DNA of 64,000 nucleotides from Axinella damicornis. Taxonomy: Eukaryota; Porifera; Demospongiae; Axinellida; Axinellidae. Position 1 is the stretch's first letter. The number at the start of each line of letters is the position of its first letter. The position numbers and the translations under genes are program-made. Positions 30,506-46,675 of this stretch are shown one piece after another. The notes below the pieces were generated by a model that worked only from the letters and a program-made list of their open reading frames with translations, ran no database searches and was not told the DNA's origin. The stretch lies in assembly GCA_963931865.1 (NCBI GenBank), contig OZ007506.1:12153301-12217300 (forward strand). The letters run 5' to 3'.

Positions 30506-30964
30506 AACCCTTTCGGGTAGTCTCAGGTAGAATGTGAGAGTTGAATTAAAAGATAGTCCGGGCTTCGTTCTTACAGGTAAGTATTAGTACTGTCTGTATG
30601 ATGATGTCATGCAATGCTGCACGCTAGTGGCGACTGTACGTTTGCGCGCATCAACAGCATTGCTGTAACTCTTGAGCAATTCACTGTTTTTACCCCACAA
30701 AGGTAGCATTAATTGACTTTTGCACAGGCTTATCGTCTGGGGACCTAGTGTTTATTGATTCCTTGATCAATGGATCGTCTGTTTAAGTAGCTACACGGTC
30801 AGAGTTCACCTTGCCAGCAAGTTGGCATAGCTGTCAACTATCATAGGAAGTAATGTCAATACCTGGAACAAGTTGTACTACAACGAACTGTCCTCAACCC
30901 CACCTTGGTACAAGATATGCCCAGTTGCAGCTAGCAACTTGCAACCACTCTATACAGCTTTGCC

Positions 30965-31058
30965 TAGCCTCGTTCCCAGTCCCACACCCAGCTTTTCATC
31001 GCTTGCAGTACATACTGCAAGCGACAGAAAGCTGGGCATGGGACTGGGAATGAGGCTA
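30965..31058. repeat. Hairpin element, TAGCCTCGTTCCCAG family
   Basis: Near-perfect inverted arms of about 42 bases around a CTTGCAGTACATACTGCAAG centre, within the predicted 5' intron of CIMIP5. Confidence 0.85.
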
Positions 31059-31160
31059 AGGTTTGCCAGCGTGCAGTCTTCTGTTGAATTAATAGCCAAT
31101 CTTTTAAACCAGTATAATACCTTTTTTCCAGGTATTTGTAAGTAACCAAAGACTTTGTAG

Positions 31161-34100
31161 ATGGCTGGCAGGACAACTTCAGCTGCCTACAGGCTCCCAG
31201 TCGTATCCAGTACCTACCATGAGAAATGTATTGGTAAAAGTCTGAAAGCCATCCAAGAGGCGTCGGCCAAGGCAACAACTGAAAAGACGTATGCACAAAA
31301 TGCCTACCGGGAGTGTAACGTCGTGGCACAACAGAAAATATGGTCAGAATATGTGCACAAGGAGATGAAAACTGCCAAAACATGGTAGGCACACCGGGAC
31401 TATAGTATACTGTACTTTAGTTGCCTCTATGAGGCATGCTTGCTCACCTAAACGTTTAGTTGGATGTGCGAAAGAACATTATATACTTTACAGCTTCTGT
31501 TCATAATCGCTACCATGCATGCATGCCCATCCAGCTTAGTGAATAACAACTACGGTGGTATAATAATCCACTAGGTTAGCACAAACTTAGGGTATAACCC
31601 TTATAACTTAAACACCCTCGGAACTAAGGGCAGAGTTAATCAGTCAAGGGCGTGGCAAAGAGACCAATTCAATTGCCACCTAGGGCTCCCCCCAGGTGGG
31701 TTAAACCAAATAAACGCATGAAAGCTTGCGGCAAGTTTGCCACCCAAGATCCAATTCAGCATAAGAAAGGGAATTCATGGGTGGATCCAACTTAGCAGGA
31801 ATTAATGAAGCCTCTCGATCAGTACAAGCCACAGGAATGAACAGTATAATTTTGTAACAAGAAACTCCCAGGTAAAAACTTAATGTGGAACAGAGTGCTA
31901 GCTCTGTCTTCAGTGCTCATCGAATGTCCACCACCTCCCCTGCATGAACACAAACATTTCTGAAGCTTTTTGAGCCAACTCTAGTAGGCCACATGACAAG
32001 ACATCAGTACTAGTCCAGAGTGCTCAAAGCATGAAGAGGTCAACCACTCTTGGCGTAGACTCAGCCACTACACAAACAAACATGCAGTTTCACCTATGAA
32101 CCATATACAACAAAATTAATGATCCACCCATAAATACCAAGGTCCAATTTAGCGCAATAAGAGAATTCATCAGTGGTCAGAGTTAATTTTGAGTTTGGGG
32201 GAAAAGACGTTGGTGCATGGGCGGGGACTGCGCCTGTAGGCCACAATTTGTAAGGGGGGTCTGGGGCTTCTAGATCTGAGAGTGGTTCTGAGGCACTCTG
32301 AGACAATTTTGAGGGAAATGCTATGCAGTGTAACATGAGACGGTACAAAGCACACAGGTGTACAATCATACTGCAGTTCCTGTCACTAATTAATTGTAAG
32401 CTGAAGTGTTTGGAGGGGAATCTCCCCTCCCCCCCTCCGAGAACGCTGGTACCATATATAGGAGTGTTAGAGTTAGACCATACCTTCTACTAGCTTGAAG
32501 GTGAATATGTAAGGCGGGGCAACCACACTCCTGGTAGCAGCCGTTGTTGTACGCCACCACCTCGAGTATGCTGCTCCCCATGTAGTCAAGGACATGCATG
32601 AACTTTGATAAATTTGTTCAACTGAGAATTTCCACAAGGAATTGGGATACATGCTAACAAGACTTAGCTACTTGACCTCACTGAAATGCCTACTCTTGAT
32701 TCAAATCATCATGTTTCATCTTTTGTTCTTACAACTGCATGTGTACATAATGCATATTAGCTAGCTATTCTGCATTATTGCATAAAGGTGTTATGTATAA
32801 TTATAGACATCAATAAAGATAGCAGTATAAGTACAGGTCCTGCATTCATTGACAGCAAATAACAATAGGACCATGTCTATTTCGCTGCCAGAAACACAGC
32901 TTTGCAATAATTATTGACCGACTGAAGGCTTTCATAATTCTGTATGGAGTTGTCTGTTGTTGCATGATTGTGTTGTTAAGACAGAAGCAGTTACTATACA
33001 TGCAGTTGTCAACATGTTATGTGAATGCTCCTTGATACTTCTATATAGGAAAAAGCACTGGGGATTTCTTGTGGAGTATGATTACAAGGTATAGCTACAC
33101 ATGCATGTATTCAACAGAATGGATTATCAATAACTGACAACCAGAATAATATAATTGGATACTCAAGCTTTTGCCTTGTACTCACCCCCACTTCTTCAAA
33201 GCTGATCAATCATGGACGATTTGTGGCAGAGTCTATGGAGTGGTGGCTTCTGGTTAGCTGTAGCCTCGTTCCCAGGCCATCGCCCAGCATTTCACCGCTT
33301 ACAGTACAGAAAACCTAGCCTCGTTCCCAGGCTCTCCCCAAATTTTCGTGTGTGGGAGAGCCTGGGAACAAAGCTAGGTTAGCTGTGGTATACTTTGAAC
33401 CTTATACAGTGTGTGTGTGTGTTGTTTTATTTGTACCAATGGTGTAATCATTCATGTAATAATGCAGCCAAAGGGTAGTCCCAGGCTCCCCCTTGGGGAG
33501 GAGCCTGGGAACGAGGCTAGTAACAGTCTCTAGCCTGTCTGCACCATGTACCAGACTGTGTTAGGGTTACGATGTACAAGTTGGAGGCAGCTGCTGGGTT
33601 GTTTACATAAAACAATGAGAAAAAAAGCATTATTCATAGCTAGCGGAAGCTTTGTAAACATGTTACAAACATTAACCACAGACTAATGAGGCCTTATACT
33701 TTGCGTCGAATGGGGGAAATTGTTTCTCGCATGTTTTGACTTGTTGCACCGGTAGCCTGGTTTATTTGCAGGGCGGCATGAAAAGAAATCACAACATTTG
33801 GGCATGAAACAAAAAGATTATGCATGCCTAGAGCATGTTCTTCTTGGAAGATTCGGTAGGTACGTTTTGTGCAGATAGCTGCAATCTCTTCATCACGACC
33901 TAGCAAACACTGCGTAGTAGTCTAGTGCCAAAGAATTTTTGAGGGTTGGCTCCCGTCTGCCTCTCAGTAGTTTGACGCAAAAATGCTTGAGCACTGCATG
34001 GGTCTCTAATTGCCCTAGGTCCAAATACCCTGGGGCCCGCATTGCTTTCCTTTTCCAGGAGTTCATACTTTTTTTTTCATTTGATGTTGCAATGTTGGTA

Positions 34101-34537
34101 TGCAGATTAATCATCTGTTAAGTTACCGGCAAAAAATTTAATCGAATAGTACATCGTAACCTAAGTCCTTGTATATATGCCAGCACAAAAAACAAACTCA
34201 CAAAAGCAACCAAATGATGATGAAGCGATTGACAGCAATGTAAGGCTGCTTGATGAGATGAGGTGCGATGAGCAATTGACTTTGCTCATGACATAATATT
34301 ATTTCTGATGCACTAACTGTGGTGATATATTTTACTGTGCAGGGAAAGCCACGAGCAAAGCAACTCCTGCCAGATAGGGAACCTTATTATGGCAAACTCG
34401 TACCCCCCACAACATCAAAGCAAATTGGAACACAAGCACACGCACCTACTAGCAAGGAGATGTACCGACTTGAGATGACTGTGTGCCATAGGAAGAAGAA
34501 GACGGATATAGCTACAGCTGATGGCAACATGTGGTAG
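31161..34537 (+). CDS. CIMIP5: Ciliary microtubule inner protein 5 homologue (C2orf50), three exons, 152 aa
   Basis: Exons 31161-31384, 33049-33088 and 34343-34537 join in phase. The N-terminus MAGRTTSAAYRLP matches the RTTSAGYRLP motif near the start of vertebrate C2orf50 as I remember it. The middle block KKHWGFLVEYDYKGKP corresponds to a WSFLKDYDPMG-like block, and a LPDxxPxxxxxVPxTxxxxxG segment follows. Length (152 aa) is close to the human protein (about 162). The family is found on the inner surface of axonemal doublet microtubules in motile cilia. Sponges have motile cilia on choanocytes and larvae, so presence is expected. Intron 2 contains several hairpin elements and the element at 33558-34166. 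Confidence 0.75.
33261..33376. repeat. Hairpin element with a nested second left end
   Basis: A TAGCCTCGTTCCCAGGCC end at 33261 is followed at 33316 by a complete small hairpin (TAGCCTCGTTCCCAGGCTCT to the complementary end at 33376). It looks like one copy inserted in, or recombined with, another. Confidence 0.75.
33476..33519. repeat. Short hairpin of the same family
   Basis: CCCAGGCTCCCCCTTGGGG and GAGCCTGGGAACGAGGCTA form a compact hairpin of 44 bases. Confidence 0.7.
33558..34166. mobile_element. Inverted-repeat element with TTAGGTTACGATGTAC ends
   Basis: About 610 bp in CIMIP5 intron 2. The left end is TTAGGGTTACGATGTAC and the right end is its near-exact complement. One end also occurs at 5643. 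On the minus strand two adjoining open frames (33694-33906 and 33893-34114) have coding-like composition, but I do not recognise the product; they may be a captured gene piece. Confidence 0.6.
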
Positions 34538-35250
34538 CAGCTTTTAAGCATCCTAAGATCATGCCTTACGAGTAATTTTCATGCATACTGCAAGTCAAAA
34601 AGGGCAGGATGGAATACCTCCAAACATGACTGTCATAATGGTTAGAATTTTGATGCAACACCAGGTATATATCGCATCCACTGCTTATTTTGGGATGATT
34701 TACCTTGAAGTATCAGTGCATGTTGTGGTTTGTTGATGTTTCCAATATTATAGGCTTGAATGTGAGGTTAGCTAATCACTGCATGCACATGCATGTAGCT
34801 ATATATGCATGAAGATGCTTGGAACAAAATGGTGACACAGCTGCATATTGTGGCCACCAAAGAATGCTTATGAAATCAAACATGCATGGCTACACTGCAC
34901 CTCAGTCTCCACAATAATTATCAGAGAGATGTATGTTTGCTGGCATCATTGCATGCAGTGGGTATATACTTCAGTGAGTTTCCTCCTGACCATCCTCATT
35001 CACTGTCTGTCCTACTGATGGGAGACGGCATCATATGTTTCTAACATTGGGATACTGGTACAACTATACATATATAGATACTGAGAGACTTATCTATTAA
35101 CTATATAGACACAGAGTTATATTACTGCCACCAGACTGCACATCAATCCATTGTTACATGCATTGTATCACTTGTGTACGGCCACAATCACTCTGGAAAA
35201 TGCTAAAGGTTATACAAAAGGTATTCCTATATAGACGTGCTCCCCTTAGA
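34538..35250. other. Intergenic, no gene recognised
   Basis: AT-rich spacer after CIMIP5. No exon-like sequence seen. Confidence 0.4.
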
Positions 35251-35308
35251 GTTTGGTTCCCAGACCTTTCTGCATTTCGTTTCCGGGGTGGGTCTGGGAA
35301 CCAAACTA
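35251..35308. repeat. Hairpin element, AGTTTGGTTCCCAGACC variant
   Basis: AGTTTGGTTCCCAGACC at the left and GGTCTGGGAACCAAACT at the right, around an ATTTCG loop. It is a sequence variant of the common hairpin terminus. Confidence 0.75.
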
Positions 35309-35330
35309 CTCCCCTTAGTGGGGGCGGATG

Positions 35331-35331
35331 T

Positions 35332-35369
<38 letters not shown>
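35331..35369 (+). repeat. Poly-G tract of about 39 bases
   Basis: One of the longest G homopolymers in the window. The true length may be uncertain because such runs are hard to sequence. Confidence 0.9.
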
Positions 35370-35581
35370 CTCCAAGCTTAATACATGTAGGCCAAGATAG
35401 CTAGGGTATTAGGTAGATGGCATGTGTTTGGAGTGTGGTTAAACAGAACTTATGCAGAGCTCTATCTGCATGCTCTGTGTTACTGCCATTTGTCTGCTTG
35501 CTACCTGAGGTCAGCCATTGGTTTCATACGTCTCACACGTCTACTGATCGCAATTACGGGTAGAGTATAGCTGCCCCAATT

Positions 35582-35818
35582 ATGAGACACAAAACCATTA
35601 CCAACGAACTATCAACAGGACGTGATTGTACTATGGTACTATGGTATCTATGCGCTGCCTTCGGCAGCGTTCAATTATGCTTGGACCCTCCTTTCAAAAA
35701 TCCTGTATACACCTCTGCAAGCATCGATGCTGACACTTTCAACCTATCATGGCTAAACTGTGTCGATCGGAAAAGAAACTGCATTGGTAACAGTTCTTTT
35801 AGGACAGGTGCTAGCTAG
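35582..35818 (+). CDS. Uncertain short open frame, possible first exon
   Basis: From an internal Met (MVLWYLCAAFGSVQLC) the frame has a hydrophobic start that could act as a signal peptide. A Cys-containing stretch with TFNLSWLNC, faintly like a fibronectin-III strand, follows. An AG|GTGCTAG donor-like site lies near the end. I see no convincing partner exon, and the gene at 35990 is in another context. Kept only as a possibility. Confidence 0.2.
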   Translation: MRHKTITNELSTGRDCTMVLWYLCAAFGSVQLCLDPPFKNPVYTSASIDADTFNLSWLNCVDRKRNCIGNSSFRTGAS

Positions 35819-35989
35819 CTAACTAGTGCGAGGTAGCTACAGCTGGATTTTAAATTGTTGCTAAGTATATATTATTAATAATACTCTTTTGAGTGCTGCT
35901 ATGCACTAGGTATAGGAGGGGGTGGAAAATATTAATATTCATAAATTTACTAGGCCTTAATTAAGTTGCTAGAATGTTAATTATACCAC

Positions 35990-37114
35990 GTGACACCTTT
36001 ATTACAAAATGACTGCAGCTATAGGATGTCGTCCCTTCATGTTCACTGTCGAATAAGCGGCAACACGTACACAGCTGCGTGTAGCCGACAGGAGAACGGC
36101 CGTGAAGCGCTTGCTATTGAAACCAAGCCTGTACCTCGGTCCCAGAGAGAAGATGTACGTGCGTTTGCAGCGGGCATCTCATTGAGTTTCCTCCTGACCT
36201 TCCTCATCCACGCTCTGTCCCACCGCCTGGAGAATGTACCGCATCTTCCTGACAAGGGGGCTCTGTGGTACTACTGGATACTGAAAGAACCTACTTTTTG
36301 GACGCGCACTTCTGCTTGGGGGTTGTATTTTTGCCACCAAATTGCTCACTGGGCGTGCATCTATTACGGCCAAACTCGTGTGAAGGCAACAACAACCAAA
36401 CTGCATCCCATTCACTATATCTGCCTAGCTGTGAACCTGCTGTTTAGTGTGCTACACGTGATTCAGACGCATGTAACCTATGATGGCACTGCACAGGATG
36501 TAAGTGTCTTGAGTTCTCAAGGATCAGTGATCCTCCTCCTTATGTGGGTGCTTCTAATGGAGAACAACACTCGCGGGCTTGCCTTCGGTTACCCAGCACC
36601 ATTTTCAAAAGAGCTGATCCACTTCGCACGCAAATACCATGGTTATTACTTCTCCTGGGCTGTTGTCTACACATTCTGGTACCACCCAGCAGAAGCCACA
36701 CAAGGACATCTCTTTGGGTTCTTCTATACCTTCCTTCTCCTTCTCCAGGGAAGCCTTTTCCTGACGCGTGTCCACTTGAATCGATGGTGGAAGGTCACGC
36801 TAGAGCTGCTTGTCCTGTTCCATGGAGTGGTTGTTGCTTACTATGTTCAAGAAATGGAGCAGTGGACAATGTTTCTCACTGGATTTTTGGCTATTTTTTT
36901 GATCACACAGATGCATGGATTGGGATTGAACTTTGCAGTGAAGTTGGCACTTGCAGTTTCAGTTGTCGTTCCATCCATGATTATTTATAGCAACAAAAAG
37001 TTGTCTCAACTTAATGAGCCTATCAGGATCCCTGCCATTGACTATCTTGGAGTGTTCCTACTTGCAGGCATACTGTACTTGGTAAGGAGAGTAAAGATGG
37101 CTTTGCAAAAATGA
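35990..37114 (+). CDS. Intronless multi-pass membrane protein of unknown function (374 aa)
   Basis: A single open frame with no splice signals needed. After a hydrophilic N-terminus of about 60 residues (a start at 36026 is also possible) it has about nine or ten hydrophobic segments spread to the C-terminus, which ends in a basic tail. Histidines and aromatic residues recur in or next to the segments (CHQIAHW, FSVLHVIQTH, YHGYYFSWAVVYTFWYHP, QMHGLGL), a pattern compatible with a cofactor- or metal-binding membrane protein. I do not recognise a named family. Lack of introns contrasts with every other complete gene here and could mean retroposition or transfer from a bacterium, but I have no direct evidence for either. 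Confidence 0.7.
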   Translation: MTPLLQNDCSYRMSSLHVHCRISGNTYTAACSRQENGREALAIETKPVPRSQREDVRAFAAGISLSFLLTFLIHALSHRLENVPHLPDKGALWYYWILKEPTFWTRTSAWGLYFCHQIAHWACIYYGQTRVKATTTKLHPIHYICLAVNLLFSVLHVIQTHVTYDGTAQDVSVLSSQGSVILLLMWVLLMENNTRGLAFGYPAPFSKELIHFARKYHGYYFSWAVVYTFWYHPAEATQGHLFGFFYTFLLLLQGSLFLTRVHLNRWWKVTLELLVLFHGVVVAYYVQEMEQWTMFLTGFLAIFLITQMHGLGLNFAVKLALAVSVVVPSMIIYSNKKLSQLNEPIRIPAIDYLGVFLLAGILYLVRRVKMALQK

Positions 37115-37313
37115 GCTGCATTAATTGTCTCTTTACTGTGGCCAACTTTATACCTCCACAGCTTCCCTTTATAACAGTCAGCTGGTTCTTGTAGTCATGG
37201 AGTTTATTATTCATTGTCCACAAAGAATGTTTGAGAACATCGGGCGCATGGGCATTGGCTGGAATCCAGCTAGCTGCTAGCTGGGGCTACAAACAAGCGG
37301 ATGCATGCAATCA

Positions 37314-37410
37314 GATCCCAGGCTTCCCCAGCTTTTTGTCGCATAATGTACGCATACTGTACATACAGTATGCGACAAAAAGCTGGGGGAGAATCCTGGG
37401 AATGAGGCTA
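37314..37410. repeat. Hairpin element of the TAGCCTCATTCCCAGG family
   Basis: Inverted arms with CCCCAGCTTTTTGTCGCATA around a GTACATAC centre. It lies between the membrane-protein gene and the 3' end of TTC32. Confidence 0.8.
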
Positions 37411-37486
37411 AAGTAGATAACAAAACATACTATAGGGATAAGATGATATCAATAATACAGTGTTGTAATCCGTGTGCATGGGATTA

Positions 37487-42757
<5,271 letters not shown>

Positions 42758-43059
42758 GCTGACTCAGCTAAGGTAACGGAGGGGATTTCCGGACACGGCA
42801 TTCATGCCCCTCGCGCTCGCATCAATTCATTCCGTTAGCAATTCTTCCAAGTGCGCATGCATACACTACCTTCGAACTTTCCAACGCTGTGCAGTTTGTT
42901 AGCAAAAACTGTGGCTCCAAGAGAGCGAAAACTGGGGCCGTATCCGGAAATCCGCTGCTGTCCGGAAACCCTTAGCTATCAACCGTTTACCTGTTTCCGG
43001 TGGGTGGAGCTTGGTCTACTTCTTCGGTCTCCGTTGCAGTACAGCGGTCGAGAAACGAA
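42758..43059. promoter_or_regulatory. Likely bidirectional promoter of TTC32 and the ABHD gene
   Basis: 302 bases separate the two divergent start codons. The interval is richer in G+C than its surroundings and lacks repeats. No clear TATA box is visible on either side. Confidence 0.45.
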
Positions 43060-46000
43060 ATGGGTGTATGGGAGGGCTCCGGCGAGTTCTTCGATTCAGG
43101 ACAGCTGGAGATACCTGTAATACAGAGCGATCATGCCGTGGCTGTTGCAGCACTCTTCCTTGCACTGTACTTCCTCTATTATCTCCTCTTCATCGTCAAC
43201 AAGCCCAGAGTCACTGGGGCAAGGGGAAGGTTTTACACCATGGTGATGGAGTGCTGTCCCAGCCTCTCTGCACACTATTGGCCGACATTCTGGGCATTCC
43301 ACTGTCACCTGAACACTGTACTCCGTGCTCTGCTTCAGAGGCCGCCAGCCATCACGTACAAAAGGTGATCACTCTTGTCCAAGACCTCATGACAATACTC
43401 CCATAAGATACATAGAATTTTTTTTTGCTGTGGGCATTTCATCTCCATACTGCCTACTGATTGACAAGCATCTATATCAGTTTCTGTGGTGAAAGTACGC
43501 TAAGGAATATCCATCCTTGAAGGTGACACCGTCATGAAATTTTGTGAAACCAGGAACGCGGCTCGATGCGCTCCTGGTGAAAGTGTCTGCCAACTTAGAT
43601 ATGTGACTTCAAAATATGCTTCCAGCCAATTATGATTATGCATGAATATCTGTGTAGTAACCACATTATGAATATCCTTATTGCCCTAAATTAACAATTA
43701 GTTAATAACATTGAGTGCTTCACTTTGAATTATAGCTTTTCAACTCTGTAAGATCTGACAATGGCGAAGAAGACTTCATGGCTTAATAGAGAGTATGTAG
43801 CTTGGGAAAAGAGTCAAACCTGTGCCTAGCAGTGAAGAGTGCTTATAAGTGAGCTGCGCTTAATAGCATGCGACTACAGTATTCTCTCTACCCTTAACTA
43901 CACAAAGTGTACTATACGTACCTAGGGACAAGAGTGGTAATGTAGTACCTGGTTCTGAATGTCTGTTTGTGTGCACAGGGAACTCTTTATTCTATCGGAC
44001 GGAGGGGAGGTGGCTCTGGACTGGGTTGGCCCTCTGGAAGAGCAAAGCAATGTTACCCATGTCCTGCTAATCCTTCCTGGAATCACAGGTGACCATCAAG
44101 TGTCAAAGCCTTAATTACCAAAATGACCTCATCTATGAAGTTGTTATATAGTTGACCTTAATTCACTTTGGCAATAGGAAGTACTAACTAGTTTGTGAGC
44201 CCTCTACAAATGACTTCTAGAGTAATGACTACAATGAGAATGTTCCATCTTTGTTATCACATGACATTGTACGTGTATTTCCTCCAGGGTGTAGTTCAGA
44301 TGCTTACATCAAACATTTAGTGCAGGATGGGCTGATTGTGGGCTACAGAGCCGTGGTATTCAACCAGAGGGGATGTGGAGGAGTCGACCTGAAGGTGTGT
44401 ATCCATTCTGTCGGTCTGTCTACGTGCTGCATGACCACATATTGAAGGGAGCTTATCCCTCCCTTCCTTCCTCCCTCCCCTCCCTCGCTTCCATCCCCCC
44501 CCCCCCCCGAAGGAGTGTTGAACACATGCTCAGTAAGAATGCTCCGGGCTACTGGTGACAAGCTTAAACCATAAGTGTGAACAGTTCCGTGAGCTTATGG
44601 GGACAGGTCTGTTCCTCTCATACGTTCTGTAAAAAGCGTGCATTGCAAACAAAGTGACCAGCTTATCGAGGGGACTTTCCTCTGAAGACGCAGATTAATG
44701 GAACCATGCACCAGCATCAGATTATCTCCCTTCACAACTGACAACACGAGTTATCTCGATACCAATCTTTTGTAGGCAGTACCAGCAGACTCAGGAAACT
44801 TCCTGCGGTACATGACAGGTGACATTGCAATTGTTACATCAAACTTTTGTCAGGTCATATAGCTGAATGTTTGAGCAAATCTAACACTTTTGACTCAAAA
44901 TAGTATCAGGAGTGCATGAGCCGCCGAAGGTGGCGAAGGAGTGTTGAACTCAGCATGCACGCCCTAGCTGAGAAGTGGTAGTCCTTCACACGTCCCAAAA
45001 TTCCTTATACGGCAAGAGCTAGGCCATTACTTAAACGACCTGAAGGTGTGTATCCATTCTGTTGGTCTGCTGCATGACCACATATTGTAGGGAGCTTATC
45101 CCTCCCTTCTTTCCTCCCTCCCCTCCCTCGCTTCCTTCCCCCCCCCCCCCCCCCTTCCCTCCCTCCCTCCTTCCCTCCATCCCTCCTTCCCTCCATCCCT
45201 CCTTCCCTCTATCCCTCGCTCCCTCCTTCCCTCGCTCCCTCCCTCCTTCCTCTCTCCCCTCCCTCCCTCCCTCCTCACTCCCCTCCATCCCTCTCCCTAC
45301 CCCTCAGACTCCAAAGGCATACTGTGGTGCCGATATCAGCGATGTCAAGGAAGTCATGGGCAGAATACACACTCACTTCCCACAGGCATTAGTCGTTGGT
45401 GTGGGTGTGTCTCTGGGAGGGTGAGTATGGAAAGGAAGAACAAAGGGAATAACAAATTTATGGTGGGAGTTGGGGGGGGGGGGGATGGATGGACGGGGAG
45501 AGGGCAGCACAGTGGGAGGCTAGTAAGGAGGAATGGATGAACAGGGAGAGGGCAGCACAGTGAGAGGCTAGGAGGGAGGAATGGATGGACAGGGAGAGGG
45601 CAGCACAGTGGGAGGCTAGGAGGGAGGAATGGATGGACAGGGAGAGGGCAGCACAGTGAGAGGCTAGGAGGGAGGAATGGATGGACAGGGAGAGGGCAGC
45701 ACAGTGAGAGGCTAGGAGTGAGGAATGGATGAACAGGGAGAGGGCAGCACAGTGAGAGGCTAGGAGGGAGGAATGGATGGACAGGGAGAGGGCAGCACAG
45801 TGAGAGGCTAGGAGGGAGGAATGGATGAACAGGGAGAGGGCAGCACAGTGAGAGGCTAGGAGGGAGGAATGGATGGACAGGGAGAGGGCAGCACAGTAGG
45901 AGGCTAGGAGGGAGGAATGGATGAACAGGGAGAGGGCAGCACAGTGAGAGGCTAGGAGGGAGGAATGGATGAACAGGGAGAGGGCAGCACAGTGAGAGGC

Positions 46001-46580
46001 TAGGATGGAGGAATGGATGAACAGGGAGAGGGCAGCACAGTGAGAGGCTAGCGAGGGAGGAATGGATGGACAGGCAGCACAGTGAGAGGCTAGGAGGGAG
46101 GAATGGATGAACAGGGAGAGGGCAGCACAGTGAGAGGCTAGGAGGGAGGAATGGATGGACAGGGAGAGGGCACCACAGTGGGAGGCTAGGAGGGAGGAAT
46201 GGATGGACAGGGAGAGGGCAGCACAGTGAGAGGCTAGGAGTGAGGAATGGATGAACAGGGAGAGGGCAGCACAGTGAGGCTAGGAGGGAGGAATGGATGG
46301 ACAGGGAGAGGGCAGCACAGTGGGAGGCTAGGAGGGAGGAATGGATGGACAGGGAGAGGGCAGCACAGTGGGAGGCTAGGAGGGAGGAATGGATGGACAG
46401 GGAGAGGGCAGCACAGTGAGAGGCTAGGAGGGAGGAATGGAAGGACAGGGAGAGGAGAGGAAGGAGGGAGTGGAGGAGGAGGGAGAGGGGATGGAGGGAG
46501 GATGTAATGGACTGAGTCTCGTTCTTATCACTCTCTCACACACATCAAACACATACAATTTTACATGCACCCCCCCCCCC

Positions 46581-46675
<95 letters not shown>

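Noticed and set aside
36544..36990. 148-codon plus-strand frame inside the membrane-protein gene
   Set aside because: It is an out-of-frame shadow of 35990-37114, which has far better membrane-protein composition.
46247..46507. Frame with a GRNGWTGRGQHS repeat
   Set aside because: It comes from the 48-bp minisatellite in an intron; period divisible by three explains the open frame.
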